Shown here one piece after another: positions 25,101 to 37,234 of a DNA stretch of 64,000 nt (positions within the stretch are counted from its first letter, which is position 1; each line of letters starts with the position of its first letter). Under the pieces are notes generated by a model. That model saw only the letters and a program-made list of their open reading frames with translations, searched no databases and was not told where the DNA came from. The DNA lies in the NCBI RefSeq assembly GCF_954871325.1, contig NC_088775.1, positions 18,329,561 through 18,393,560 on the forward strand, written 5' to 3'. Made by a program: the position numbers and the translations under genes. This DNA is from Gordionus sp. m RMFG-2023. Lineage: Eukaryota > Nematomorpha > Gordioida > Chordodea > Parachordodidae.

Positions 25101-26793
25101 CTTATTTCCTTGTATTTAAACTAAAATACTAAATCTATAAATTCGCAAAAACAAAATAGATGGCCAAAGAGAAGAGATGTAAGAGCTTTAATTGACATTG
25201 GGAAAAATTATTAGATATTAAAAAAATGGATGGTTGGAAAATTAGTAACAAAATTTAATGGGCATGGATGAACTATTTGTAAAACGTTAAGTGAATAGGT
25301 TTGACTTTTTGTAAAATGTTTACAAACCAAGCAGCAAATTTAAAAAAAATATATAACAGGTTGAGGAAAAAAATTTTCAGGCTGATCTGGATAACTTGTG
25401 CATAAATTGTTAACAGGCCAAACTGAGTTATGCTTTGGACTGTAAATCATGATGCTCTTGTAGATGCTGAGCTAAATACACAACATCTGTTAACCACATA
25501 TACTTACTCCAACATTTTTTTTAAACTCTCCCTTCTTTAAAGAGTTAAGACAATGGACCACCAGTAAGGCCATGGACCCAGGCAGAGCATGCCACCTTCA
25601 ACAGAGGCAATCATTGACAAATTATATCATGAGCTAGATATAAAATGACCATGATGTCATTTAAAACAAGATATAAGTATATTATATATTTCATAAGGAT
25701 TGTAGTAGCAAAAAACATATTTTTTCATCCTTATATTGGATTCATTTAATTAATGGGCTACTCTAGTAAGCACATTGATAGCTTTTTTATTAAGATCGGA
25801 AACAGACATTTCTGGGAGAACTCATTGGAAGTGGCTTTTGGTGAGGTCTTAGTGTTTTTAGACTATTTTGATATAGTCCTTTAACACTGGAGACTTTGAT
25901 CAAAGGTTGAAATCATAGATTTTGATAAAAACAAATTTAAACATATTATTGAAACATCATATATATATTATCCATTGCATCAAACAAAAAATTGTAATTT
26001 ATACTTTATTCAAAATCCATGCAAGTATAATAATTGTGACATTATTTATTCTATTTCTAAGATTTATTAATAATTTTTTTCTGTCTAAATAAACAATTTT
26101 CCATATACAATAAAATTAGAAATGAGATTTAATAAAAGAAAAAATTTTCAAATCAATAAAACAAAGGCTAACTAATAGAAATTGGAATAACATTTACCAA
26201 AACTAATGCTATATTTAAATCAAACCAAATTCAATATTATTTGAAATTTAGGAAGGGCAGACTGGTAGATTAGAACAGTATGTAGAGTATATTTTTTCTT
26301 TACTGATATGTATAAAACTAATTAAAATATACTTTCATATATCCTGTTTTCCGATCTAAATTAAGGTGCAAATTTTTTACGACTCCAAATTCCATAAATT
26401 TTTCTGCAAAAAAAGCTTCATCCATTTCCTCGTGAACATTTGTGACAAAAAGGATCCAGCCTTCAACAGCTAATTATTTTTTATTAATAAGAAAATATTT
26501 TATCTATCAAACATTTCTTAGGTCCGGGTGAATTATCTTCTATATCCATATTATCGTATTCCTCGTAATCACTTTTAACCTTATTTTCTAAAAATTATTA
26601 TAAATAAAAAATAATTAATTTTACCATCCGGGACAAAGCCACGGCCTTTCTTCTTAGTAGCATGTTTTTTCAAAGCATCCACATCTATAGGCACAAAAAT
26701 ATCTATCTATATATATATATATATATAAACTGTACCTGTTTCAACTTCAGAATTAAATCCATCTTCATCACCAATTCTTATATCGTCATCCAT
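16155..26793 (-). CDS. RBM8A: RNA-binding protein 8A / Y14, exon junction complex core (complete, six exons)
   Basis: Y14 pairs with MAGOH to lock the exon junction complex on spliced mRNA. Exons, in order of transcription: 26736-26793, 26625-26684, 26513-26587, 26333-26469, 16303-16442, 16155-16179. All introns are GT-AG and phases give 164 uninterrupted codons (human has 174). The N terminus is acidic ([13 protein letters not shown]), then [15 protein letters not shown] (human KAKKRKGRGFGSE) and [20 protein letters not shown] (human [20 protein letters not shown]). The RRM continues with [20 protein letters not shown] and [15 protein letters not shown] (human MGQPISVDWCFVRGP), and the tail is a short basic [13 protein letters not shown]. 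Introns 1-3 and 5 are 51, 37, 43 and 123 bp; intron 4 is 9890 bp and packed with repeats. Stopping at the TAA just inside intron 5 would remove only the last eight residues. Confidence 0.95.
17000..17245. mobile_element. Small inverted-repeat element in Y14 intron 4
   Basis: AAATTGGCACAAGATT at about 17019 is matched in reverse complement by AATCTTGTGCCAATT at about 17217, with weaker similarity on both sides. The interior between them is about 180 bp and AT-rich. It is probably a MITE; no target duplication was identified. Confidence 0.5.
18743..19854 (-). pseudogene. Decayed hAT transposase
   Basis: The minus strand reads first a central hAT segment (19432-19854; residues like [20 protein letters not shown] and [17 protein letters not shown]), then an acidic linker (about 19080-19200, [19 protein letters not shown]), then the C-terminal dimerisation region (18743-18970) with [20 protein letters not shown] and [20 protein letters not shown]. 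That last motif is diagnostic of hAT transposases. Stops and frame changes separate the pieces and the N terminus is absent, so it is dead. Its terminal repeats were not located. Confidence 0.8.
20820..21000. repeat. CCGAACC-rich patch
   Basis: AACCCGGGTTTTTGAAAG, then CCCGAACCCC and CCCCGAACCGAACCCGG, contrast with the AT-rich surroundings. Related GGTTCGGTT motifs occur at 6250, 16755 and 18546, suggesting scattered ends of one MITE family. Confidence 0.35.
22250..22325 (+). pseudogene. Tiny fossil resembling the tail of an LTR retroelement pol
   Basis: A short frame reads [15 protein letters not shown], like the C-terminal RHVDQLRE region of Ty3-type polyproteins. It is very short and broken. 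It shares the DQLREAH/LRDAH wording with 42350-42515. Confidence 0.25.
22700..23960 (+). mobile_element. Internally deleted hAT element
   Basis: An acidic N-terminal frame starts at 22961 ([20 protein letters not shown]), followed near 23110 by FICSNCKK (BED-finger-like), then about 23330-23433 reads [20 protein letters not shown] with VDNPF, the conserved hAT N-terminal segment. Near 23700 a frame reads [20 protein letters not shown], the hAT C-terminal tail. Possible ends are AGTAGTGCACTATC at 22708 and, reversed, AGTAGCGCACTATC at 23955. Flanks GTTAAAGT and GTAAAAGT differ at one base, but the left boundary is uncertain. Confidence 0.6.
24010..26332. other. Distal part of Y14 intron 4, repeats without clear coding
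   Basis: It contains GC patches around 24850-25440 (for example GGCCAATACAGAC and GGCCAAACTGAG) that look like MITE debris, and a moderately GC-rich stretch 24460-25640 with no open frame recognised. No terminal repeats could be matched. Confidence 0.4.
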
Positions 26794-29089
26794 GTTAAAT
26801 TTATTTATAATCCGCGATATATGGAATATAGAAAATTATTTTTCGACAATAGGATAATTTTTTGTTTTTATAAATTTATCTTTAAATTACAGAATACGTG
26901 GATAGTCAGGCATTGTCAAAATAAATTAATTTCTGATATATCAATAAAGATTCTAAAATTATGATAAAAATAATGCAAATAATTAAAGTAATTCTCAAAT
27001 AAGGAATATATAAATAAATTGGGCATTCACTTATTTTAATGAGTTGTATTGTCCTAGACATATATCAATTATTTTTTTAGTAGTTTTATATAATTATATT
27101 CATTATTATTATATTATCGTTTAGTTTTATTAGAACCCTTAAGAGCCCTTTTTAACTTAAAATTCAAGATAGGCAAGAGAGAGAAACGACAAGTGTTACA
27201 GAGATATTTTTCGATCTTATTATGTTAGACATTACAATTTATTTATGAAATAAATATCCCATGGAAAATAAGATTGGGAAAATTTTTGTATTTTTATAAT
27301 ACTTCTTTATTGGTATCTAGACAAAAATTTGCTGGTATTACTTTTAAATTGATATTAAATAAAACCCCCCAATTTATTTAAAATTTCTCTAAAATTATGT
27401 CGGAATTCTTCTTCCATTTAAAAAAGTGCGAGCCCTAAAAATTTGCGAATAAACAATACTATAGGCACACTTAATTTTTAATAAAGTATATTAACATTTT
27501 CAAATAAATCGTATAAATTATAGTTAAAAAAGGAAAAGGGGACATTTCTATATACATAAAGATAACATTTATATAAAAAATTATATTTTTATGATAGGTC
27601 AAAATCAGGCGCGTAACCAATGGGAAGGGGGAAGGGGGAAAATCCCCTTCCCCATCGCAAATTTGACTGTTTTCATAAATATCATTTTAAGCTAATAAAA
27701 ATTTTACCCCCCGCCTACTTACCCCCCTACCCCCCCCCCCCTTTCAATGTAAATTTTAAAAAAATTTGAATATCAATTTTCCAACATAAAACTTATTTTT
27801 TATATATAATTTTTCTTTAAATTTCCTTACCTTGTGAGTACATTAACATTATTCAAAAATCTATATTATAATTTTCCGATGTCCTCACTACGTCATCGTG
27901 ACGTCATGTCATCGCTACGTCATGTCATCGGAATATATTTATTTTTATTTTTTTTATTTGTTGATTTTATTTATTTATTTTATACAAACAGGTGAATAGA
28001 ATTTCGAGAATTGATGGTGTACACATACCTAACATAGATTTAGAGATTTGAAAAATCTTTGAATTGATAAAAACAATATTCTCTCAACTTTGTAAATATG
28101 AATGATACTTTTTATTTCACTTAATACTTTCTTTATTTTTTAGATTACCTTATCAATTTTTATATCATATTATCAATTACACATTAATGAAATTTCTACA
28201 AGATATTCAGCTTGTATATTTATTTTGAACATACTCACAATTTTTGTCAGTACTTGCATTACAATTTTTTATGCTCATATTTTTCTTTCATAACCAATAA
28301 TTAAGAAGATAGCCAAGTATATTCAAATATTTAAATATTCTTATCCTAACATATTTATAATCTTCAATCCTTATAAATAACTCTTTCTTTAATTTTTTCC
28401 CCTCCCTTAATGAATTTATTTATCACTAAATTTTATTATCTCATTCTTTTCTTTCTATCTCTATTATCTATCTATTAACCACTATTTCTCAAAATCTTAT
28501 CAAAAACTTATCAATTCCTTTAATTTAATTTTTATTATTTTTATAATATAATAATTTTTACCTTCTTTTTCCCCCCTTTTTTAATCTTATTTTTTAATTA
28601 CCTTACAATTAATTAACCTTAATCTTAATAACATTACATTCATCATGTTATTTTTTAACTTTTAGAATATCATAAAAGGCTTGATAAGTCTACAAAAATA
28701 TTTTTTTGATGATAGCCCTCCAACAACTAGAAATATGCATCTAATATTCACCTATTTACCGGTTTTACATTATTTTAATGTTTGTTTAATTTCAACAATA
28801 GTTTATTTATATTTTTGCCTTATTTCTTTATTTGTCTAGGCCAACCCTAATTCCTCACATTCCTACAAAACATGATGAATCTATTATTAAAGATAAGCAA
28901 AGAAAACAATGACGATTAAACAAATACCTTACCCTTTCTAGAGTTACTGGTAGACAAAATAATAAAGAACTAGGCTTGAAATAAACTCATCTGGAGGTTT
29001 ATTTTGTATTTTTTATATTATGTTTTATATCTATTTATTTCTCCAAATCACCACTACCACAATCCCTATGCCTCCGCCTATTTTTTAAC

Positions 29090-29770
29090 AAATATAAACA
29101 TTTAATTCTGTACTATCATTCACTTCACTAGGAGTTAATATAAATATTACTTTATCCGATTCTCTGAGAAACTTTCATGAATATTTAGAGTAATGTTCAA
29201 ACTTGAATGTACAGTACGGCCAATTTCATCAACTTTATTAATGGAAAAATATGTAGTAGTTCTGTCGTGGCCTTTAAAACAATACTTACGACCGTTTTAT
29301 GGTTGAGTTAACATTGTCGTTCATGATTCTATTTTAGAAGGGGATACCAATGCTGACGTTGACAGAAATATCGTTTTGCGTGTTCAAACTTGAATGTACA
29401 GTACGGCCAATTTTATCAACTTTATTAATGGAAATATATGCAGTAGTTATGTCGTGGCCTTTATAACATTACTTACGACCGTTTTATGGCTGAGTTAACA
29501 TTGTCGTTCATGATTCTATTTTAGAGGGGGGTACAATGCTGACATTGACAGAAATATCGTTTTGCGTTCTTCTTTTACCAGTATCCCAAGGCATAGGCAT
29601 ATCATCTTTATCAGGACGTAATGTGTTCTGTGCACTGCTTTGTTAATCCGTCATCACTTTCATCTACAACCCTAAATAATATAAAATTATACATTAATTA
29701 TTTCCTCTCCAGACGACCGCCCAGATTTATTTTGTCGCTTTTTCCATCAAAAATTAAAATGTCAACAAGG
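29090..29770 (-). other. Coding-like minus-strand pieces around a 187-bp tandem duplication
   Basis: Two copies of about 187 bp lie head to tail (29195-29381 and 29382-29567), differing at a few bases. On the minus strand each carries readable pieces such as TQNDISVNVSI and NKVDEIGRTVHSSLN; upstream pieces read DGKSDKINLGGRLERK, VVDESDDGLTKQ and RPDKDDMPMPWDTGKRR. Some borders look like splice sites, but no continuous frame was established. It may be part of an unrecognised gene with a duplicated exon, or part of the surrounding transposon. Confidence 0.4.
29195..29567. repeat. Tandem duplication, two copies of about 187 bp
   Basis: GTTCAAACTTGAATGTACAG begins each copy at 29195 and 29382; each copy ends near ATATCGTTTTGCG. 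Near-identity indicates a recent event compared with the surrounding decay. Confidence 0.9.
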
Positions 29771-31406
29771 ATTTGCTCTTAATATTATCAAATACATAAT
29801 AAATAATCCTCATTATTTTTTAAAAAAATTATCCTAAATTTATATATCAATAAAAAAAAATATCTTAAAAAATATATAAATAATTTGCATATAAGTTTCA
29901 TTAGTGTTTAATGGTATTTTTGTAACTTAAATAGACAGAATTTTTTTTTTTACTTAACATAAAAAAATATATATCACTTATCAAATTCTTTGACAAATAA
30001 TTTCAGAAATGCAAGACATACATTAAATTTATCTGAAAGACAATAATAACCCTATATAATAAACAACATATTTTTTAGATATAATTTTAATTGATCATAT
30101 TACAAAAAAGTATAAGAGTCGGTTATTTTTATTTTATTTGTCATGATTCTCTAATAAGGTGTTGCCCAGGCCTTCCCAGTTTCCCTTAATACGGAATTTA
30201 CATGTTTTTTTTCCATATTAGACTAATTGGTAAATCAGATATTTCCTGTTTATGTGATGATATTAAAAATTTAACTATCTCCGAGGCAGGAAAAAATTTT
30301 CAAAATTATAATAGGTAGGACCTTGGTCAAATTAATATTAGCTTGCACCTGACTTGGGAATATCTTTTACAAATTATTAAGGGTTGAGCTGGGCTTGATA
30401 AACTTTTTTAAAATTATAAGATCTTGGATGCTTCCCTGGCATGACATCTATCGTAAAAAATGAATAAAAATCTCATTTCCCGTCATTTTTGACGGGCTTT
30501 CTACTAGTATTAATAAAAAATGGAGAAATTTTTAGACAAAGATATTGAAATCAAACGGTATATAATTTATTATTAAATATATTTATTTTATGAAATTCAA
30601 ATTTATTAGTTAGTGAGTTAGAATTAATAAATATTTTTAATAATTTTTTAATTATTATTAAATATCTAATTTTATATTTTTCATTTTTCTTTAGAACAGA
30701 AGATATACAAAATTTAAATACAATTTCCCTATATTTTGAAGTTATTTTATATTCTTGCATGTTTGCCTATTACAACATGCACGAATGAAAGGACATTTTC
30801 AAACTTGAGAAGGCTGAAGACATTTTTACGAAGTACTGCTTCAGAATCTCGGCTAAATGGATTAGCTATGTTAAATATTCATAGAGATTTAGTTTCAACG
30901 ACGAACGAAATTCTAGATGAATTGGCAACATCCACACGAAAATTAAAAATTACATTATAGTTATAATGTTTAATAAACTTTTTGATAATATTGTAATTGA
31001 TATAAAAACTTGCTTTTTAAATTATTTTCTAGTCAATATTTTATACGCTATTAAAAAAATTTATTCTACTTATATTGTATGAGAATTTAAGCTGAGGCTA
31101 GTTTTTAAAGCAAATTTTAAAATAAAATGACATTAAACTTTATTTCAACTTTACATTTAAAAAACTTTATTAAATATAACATACCTAACCTAAAATAATA
31201 AAAAAATAGGCTTGTAATATCGATATGCACAAATTAGTAAATAAAAATTAAAAATGCATATATAATTATTATTAAATTATGAATAATATAATATTATAGC
31301 TCCGGGCAAAAGCTGGCCGAAGGCCAGCTAAGGGGGTTTGGGGGCGAAGTAACCAAAAAAAAATCCCCCCCCCCCCCCCCATAAGAAAATCCTGGATACG
31401 CCACTG

Positions 31407-32393
31407 ATCCCATCATATGCCTCGCTTATTATATTAACTGAATTAATATTTAACTCATTAATTTGCTTTAAAATGCAATTAGTAATGCTTTCAGCAGAAA
31501 GACACTGTAAATTAATAATTCCTATAAAATTTTCTTGGACTTCTCCAGAAAAAATATAACGAATAATTATGTTCAGGGTTTTTACAACCTTGTGCATCTT
31601 TTGTCTCATCAGTCTTAAGACTAATAAAAGGCATCTCTTGCTTGTTATATTTATCTGAAATATATTCAAGCACCATATCTGCCATAATAGATATTACTTC
31701 GTTTTGAATATGGGGTTATGTACATTGGGCAATTCAGGATCTTTTTGAATGGTGCATGAAAACATTGCTATAAATAGTCCAGAAGAATAAATTTTTTCAT
31801 CAGTTGTAGCACCCGTAATTTTTGTTGAACCTATCTCACGAAAAGGTAGCTCCTGTATGCTAAGAAATAGCATCAAATAAATATTGATTTAAGATAGTAA
31901 AATTACGATTAATTTGTTGGCTTACAAAATTGTTGTTTTCTCAGTATTTTTTTTCATAATTCTAAAATATTCACCGCTGTTTTAAATAACTGTTTATATT
32001 ATAATAATAATATTGCGATTGAATCATAATAAATAAAATAATTATGATTGAAATAAGTACAATTTAAACGTGATTAAGCGCCTATATAATGTCATACACA
32101 ATCACACATGAAAATGATAAAATATGAATGAATGTTAATTTATTATTGGATAAAAATAAAACTATAGAAAGAAATTTACAAACTAGACATGATTTTTGAA
32201 TAAATATTTAAAATTTATTTTAAAAATATAAAAATTATATATTACAAAAAAATTTTTCAAATTTGGGGGGCCGGAAAAATTTATGGGGCCAAAGATTTTT
32301 CCTGGAGGCCAGGATTGGGGGTCAAAAATTTTTTTTATGGGGGGGGCTGCCCCCCCTTCTTCCCTCCCCCCTCTCCCTGTAGCTACGGCCCTG
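31407..32393 (-). mobile_element. hAT transposase N-terminal half (DUF4371 type), interrupted
   Basis: On the minus strand, frames from about 31876 down to 31407 read HNPIFKTK-type sequence and then IIRYIFSGEVQENFIGI and LNINSVNIISEAYDG. These match the conserved central region of DUF4371 hAT-like transposases (Y-YDG motif). The frame stops exactly at the end of the neighbouring hAT element at 31406, so that element or a rearrangement cut it. The right end is CAGGGCCGTAGCTACAGGG reversed at 32393, next to long G/C tracts. The C-terminal half is not seen. Confidence 0.65.
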
Positions 32394-34854
32394 AATGTAA
32401 ACAGTCTGAAATCATTTATATTTTAAAACTAGTGAATTCATAATCTTTCGAAGCTTTTTTTATGAGGCGATTAATATTCAAGGAAATATTTATTGTTTTT
32501 TATAACCCTTATTTCGTTGTAATAGACGGACTGGGTAAATTTTTCCTAACTTTTACTTTTTGAATTTTTCCAGTTTACTTTATTTTACGAGTTCTGCACC
32601 CTGAACTAGTTAATCTTACTCCATTCAAACTTACATTCACACGAATTAGGGATTAGAATAATTTGATTTCTTAATATTTCTATTACTCTTTTCAAAAATA
32701 TTATCAATTTTCTTTATATTTTCTTTCATCCCTTATAATTTTTCGGCTTTGGTTGAAATATCGTACGATTCGGGGCAGGCTCATATCTATTTCTAAAATA
32801 AAACTTTTTATATTTTCGGATTAAATCGGTCTGGCAAATTTAAAATGTTTTCTTGTATCAGGTCCTGGACTTTGGAAAGTCTATTAAAATACTATTAAAA
32901 AATAAACCCGGCTATATTTTAATTGCTAAAATTATTTTCCTATTTAAACAATTTTTATGTTTAATTGCACATGTTTTTTATTTCATTATTTTATTTTAAA
33001 TTATATTTCATTATTTTATTTTATATTAATTCATATATAATAATTTTATTTATATCTCCACGACTGAAAATTAGGTTTTTATATCTCCATTTTTGTCAAA
33101 AATGATTTTTTTGATAGATCGATTGTTTATGAATATATTTATTTGTGTACATAAAAAATTTAGACATTTAACTTATAAAATATTTATAGCAAGTATTAGA
33201 ATATTCTATTCCCTATTTCTTCCTATTGTTAAAATAATATTAATCTATTATCAATCCATCCAACATGAGTCTTTAAAATGTTTTCAAGTATTACGTAAAT
33301 GGAATTAATAGTTATTTGAATTTTGTATTGTTTTACATAAAGATACTGATATCACTAGTCCAAAAACAAAAATTAAAAAGAATATTTTTTATTATTATTT
33401 TAAGAAAAATAATATTACATTAATTTTTATCAATTCCATTAAAAAATTATATTAAAATTTTTTAAATAAAATTTTAGTCTATTGTCTTGTTTACATTAGT
33501 ATTTATTATTCAATAATATTTTTGGATTATAGAGAAATTGTTTGGAGATAGAATAATATTCTTTATAATAATAAAAATAAAATTTGGTATTTATTCTATC
33601 TCCAGTTTTAGAATAAAATGAGAAATATAATAATTTATATAATTAAATTATGAGGCACTATTAAATATACACAACCTTAAATTAAAAAATAATAAATCAG
33701 GAAAGCATTTCTAATATTCAAAAACGAACTTTTAAAATTGTTCTCCGGTAAAGAGTAGAGAATAATATAATTCTCAGGCGACAATCTCTTAAAAAAGGAT
33801 CATGTGCTTACATTTTCTTTCGTACTTAATTTCTTTCCCTTACATTACAAATTTTAGTTATAAATATTAGAGATCAGCATGTCCTAGCCAGAAACTCTAA
33901 CATTTAGGACTTGGGAATATGTGCAAAATATTTTAGTGGCATGCCCGGAATTTTCAAATTTTTAAACTTATATAACAAAACAATTATATTTTTTTCTATC
34001 ATGAGAGATTATTAGGAGCTGGATGATGTAAGAGTATACACGGTTTTTTGCTCCAGTCAGAGAGCCTTTGCAATTTGTTAGCCGATTTTCACGTTTCAAG
34101 GTCATTTTAAAAATTATTTTATTACATTTTTCTCATAATCGTGAAATCTGAAGAAGATCCCAAATTGAAATGCTTTAAATGGACTTATGATCTATCAGGC
34201 GAATTTTTACGTACCCTAGATAATAATGGCTCCTGAACCTGACCCTTACTCAATATAACATAATTCCACTAAAAAATCAATCAAGATATCTAAGCGATAT
34301 TTCGTATATATTATTTGTCTCAAATTCTCTTTGATTTTTCTAAAATATTCTTATGTTGCTTTCGCATTTTCTGGCTAATCTTAACATGTTAAAGATAGTT
34401 TAATTCATGTTTATTTTCTACCAATAAATAAACGATTGTTTCGATTTATGATAATTTGCTTGCATATTTTAAGTCAGTAGGACAAAATCAGAAAGATATG
34501 GGTTAGGGTTAATTAAAGATTTGAAATATGGGTTTTTAATAGAATTTAATCATTTTTATTAATAACTAGTCAAAATAACAGGTTATGATTAAATTTCTTT
34601 GAGTTGGAAATCTTTTAAGCGTGATTTAAAATGCCCATAAACAGTGATTTTTCAATATTTTACTAATTTACAAGTTTTTTTAAAGAAAAATTAAAAATAT
34701 AATTTTGTAAATTATATTGAAGATAAATACGATTCTATAATAATTATATTAGTAACGAAAAAAATCTTATTTTACATTTATTCTTACTAATTTACTAGTT
34801 TTTATTTAAAATTTTGTGAATCAAATTTACGATAAGCGAATAATTTTATTAAAG
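32394..34854. other. AT-rich intergenic sequence
   Basis: No exon recognised. A GC patch at 32740-32880 (GATTCGGGGCAGGCTC, ATCGGTCTGGC) may be MITE debris. A small hairpin (GGAGATAGAATAA and its complement) lies at 33550-33605. An open frame at 33093-33308 is hydrophobic and AT-driven and was not accepted. Confidence 0.45.
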
Positions 34855-35126
34855 GCTTCTAATTGGGGATTCTTTGTTTAGTCAAAAAAATTAATTTTTT
34901 GGTATTTAAATTTTTTTTGAAATGGATATTAACATTTTCTGAATCCTCTTTAGACTAAACTAAGAATCATTAAAAGGGCTCTTATTGAAAAAAATAAATA
35001 TAGAGTTATACAACTCTTCAACTAAATTTTTTTTTAAAAAATACAAATACTCACATTTACTAAATCCTCTTGAAGAGTTTTTAATGATTCTAAAATTTTA
35101 GGGGATTCTTAGGGATTTTTAGTTTA

Positions 35127-37004
35127 GGGCCATTCCACATCAAATCGATCACGATTCGGCCGACCCCTTTTAAAATTGTTAAAAATTTCTGGAATTATTT
35201 AGATAGGTAAAAGAGTGAGAAAGACTTTTATTTTAGCTCGCTAGCACACCTGGTTTTCGAGATATAGGAGCTCAAAGGTACAAAAAAAGAGCCATTTTGG
35301 AATCTGTAAAATTTTTAAAATGCTTATATCTAAAAACTATTTATAGTAAAATTTTTTATAATATATCATTTTGTAGGTAAAGAAATTATCTAATGGGCTA
35401 ACAAAGAATATTAAATATTGGAGCCATTATAGGCTTTTAACATCCGGTTTATCAAAATTGCTTTACCTGTATTTTTAAGCAAAATAGTGAGTTTGTTTTC
35501 GATTTTTTTTTTTGCTTTTTATTTAGACACCTTTGCTAAATATATATACAATATCAAAACCTTGGCGACGCTATTGACTCCAAAAATTGATAAACAAATA
35601 GATGGTTTATGAAATTACGGATTATGCTTAAAATTTAGTGCTAACTTATCAATAACAAGGATATTTTCACTTTTTATACTAAAAAATTTTGATTTTCTAT
35701 TAAATATACTAATTTACCGAGGAGCAGAGTGGGCATATGCCCATTAGACACTTAATAATGTAACAAATTTCCAATTTTCATCATTTGATGAAGATAATGG
35801 TATAATTTTAGTCGTTAAAACTTTTTTTTACTCTAGATATTTTTTTCTTCGAATATTTCTTTTCACATAAGCGTTTTCTTTTAATGAGAGATTCCCCATT
35901 TGATTGTAGGGATACATTAATGTTATCAATAGCCTCTTGATTAATTATATGAAGGGGAAAATCAATATCTACATTGTCATTTAAAGTATAAGGAATGTTT
36001 GCTAATTTTTGTCGCCATGAAGAGCATATTAACATATCTAAATTGAATGGTAATTTTTTTGGGTCATCCAGAGTAGCATCTTTCTTAGATTCTCGCGATA
36101 ATAAGCATGTCTCTGTAGATTAAATGGGTTGCAACATTTTAACATTTGGTACGTCCATAGAATAAAATTTTAATTGATCTACACTTAGAATACATGTTTT
36201 TGCACTCTCCAAATCCAGATTGTTATTGGTAGACAGACGATAAAATTAATCTGAATGGACAGATTAAAATTATTTCGCAGAAAGAGAGATCGTTTTAAAC
36301 AATTTATTTTGTAAAATATAATCGAATATATGCCTAATAAAATATTCGTTTTTACTGCAGCAGTTATGTTATATCGAGCTAATAAGTCATTCGCTCTATA
36401 GTAGCAAAGTAGAATCTAAAAAATGTAAAACATTTTAAGGATAGTGGGAGGGGGGGGGCAGAACTGGAAAATTTTATCACAATTCTTATAAACGTATCAA
36501 TATTTTCATTTTCCTTAAGAATAATATTTTTCAACCATTAGCGCCATCTACTTTTTTCTTCAATTTTTGGAAATGTATATTTCGGAAAAATCGATAGTGT
36601 CGCCAAGGTTTTGACATCGTATATATTTATAAAAGGTGTCTAAATAAAAAGCAAATAAAAAAATTTGAAAACAAACTCACTATTTTGCTTAAAAATACAG
36701 GTAAAGCAATTTAGGTAAACCGGATGGTAAAAGCCTATATTTATTATTCTTTGTTAGCCCAAGAATTTCTTTACCAACAAAATGATATATTATAATTTTT
36801 TTTACTATAAATAGTTTTTGAGATATAAGCATTTTAAAAATTTTACAGATTCCAAAGTGGCTCTTTTTTGTACCTTTGAGCCCCTATATCTCGAGAATCA
36901 GGTGTGCTAGCGAGCTAAAATAAACGGCTTTCACATTCTTTTACCTATCTAAATAATTGCAGAAATTTTTAACAATTTTAAAAGGGGTCGGCATGGAATG
37001 ACCC
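35127..37004. mobile_element. Fold-back / long-TIR DNA element (arms of about 470 bp)
   Basis: The left arm (35127-about 35608) is the reverse complement of the right arm (about 36545-37004): GGGCCATTCCAC at the left and GGGTCATTCCATGCCGACCC reversed at the right, followed by TTTACCTATCTAAATAATT, TGCTAGCGAGCTAAAATAA and the CTTGGCGAC block. The left arm has about 20 extra bases near its tip. Flanks are TTTA and ATTA, compatible with a 3-4 bp target duplication. Long arms and a short core point to a fold-back or long-TIR superfamily I cannot name. Confidence 0.8.
35808..36240 (-). pseudogene. Unassigned protein fragment inside the fold-back element
   Basis: The minus strand reads, from about 36240 down, AKTCILSVDQLKFYSMDVPN, then SRESKKDATLDDPKKLPFNL, then MLICSSWRQKLANIPYTLN at 36035 and a basic tail ending at 35808 (KKYSKKKISRVKKSFND). 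One stop interrupts the upper part. It is probably the C-terminal end of the protein once carried by this element. I do not recognise a catalytic motif. Confidence 0.45.
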
Positions 37005-37234
37005 ATTAGTGAAAAAGAATTAATTTTTTTGATATTTAAAAAATATATTAATATAAATCATTTTCTGAATTCTCTCGAGGAGTCATACATGATTCTATTA
37101 TTATTATTAAAATTTGAGAATTTTTAATAGATGATTCTTAGTTTAGTCAATTTAATTTTTTCAATATTTAATTTTTTTAAAAAAAATAAGAATATTAACA
37201 TTTTCTGAATCCTCTTAAGGAGTTATATATATAT

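Larger units (their letters stand above)
27606..31406 (+). mobile_element. hAT element or composite, CAGTGGCG/CAGGCGCG family, copy 1
   Basis: The left end CAGGCGCGTAACCAATGGG and about 150 bp after it match the 5' end of the copy at 58332-60017. The right end reads, reversed, CAGTGGCGTATCCAGGATTT, the same as that copy's 3' end. Near the right end, 30760-30960 encodes the hAT dimerisation region (CLPITTCTNERTFSNLRRLK, then ESRLNGLAMLNIHRDL). The flanks (GTCAAAAT and ATCCCATC) do not match, so this may be two broken copies. The interior also carries a 187-bp tandem duplication (29195-29567). Confidence 0.6.

Noticed and set aside
26662-26964. 100-codon plus-strand frame
   Set aside because: It lies antisense to the first two Y14 exons and an AT microsatellite; the minus-strand reading matches Y14 closely.
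33093-33308. 71-codon hydrophobic plus-strand frame
   Set aside because: Composition is what AT-rich DNA gives by chance (Ile, Leu, Phe, Tyr, Lys); no supporting signals.
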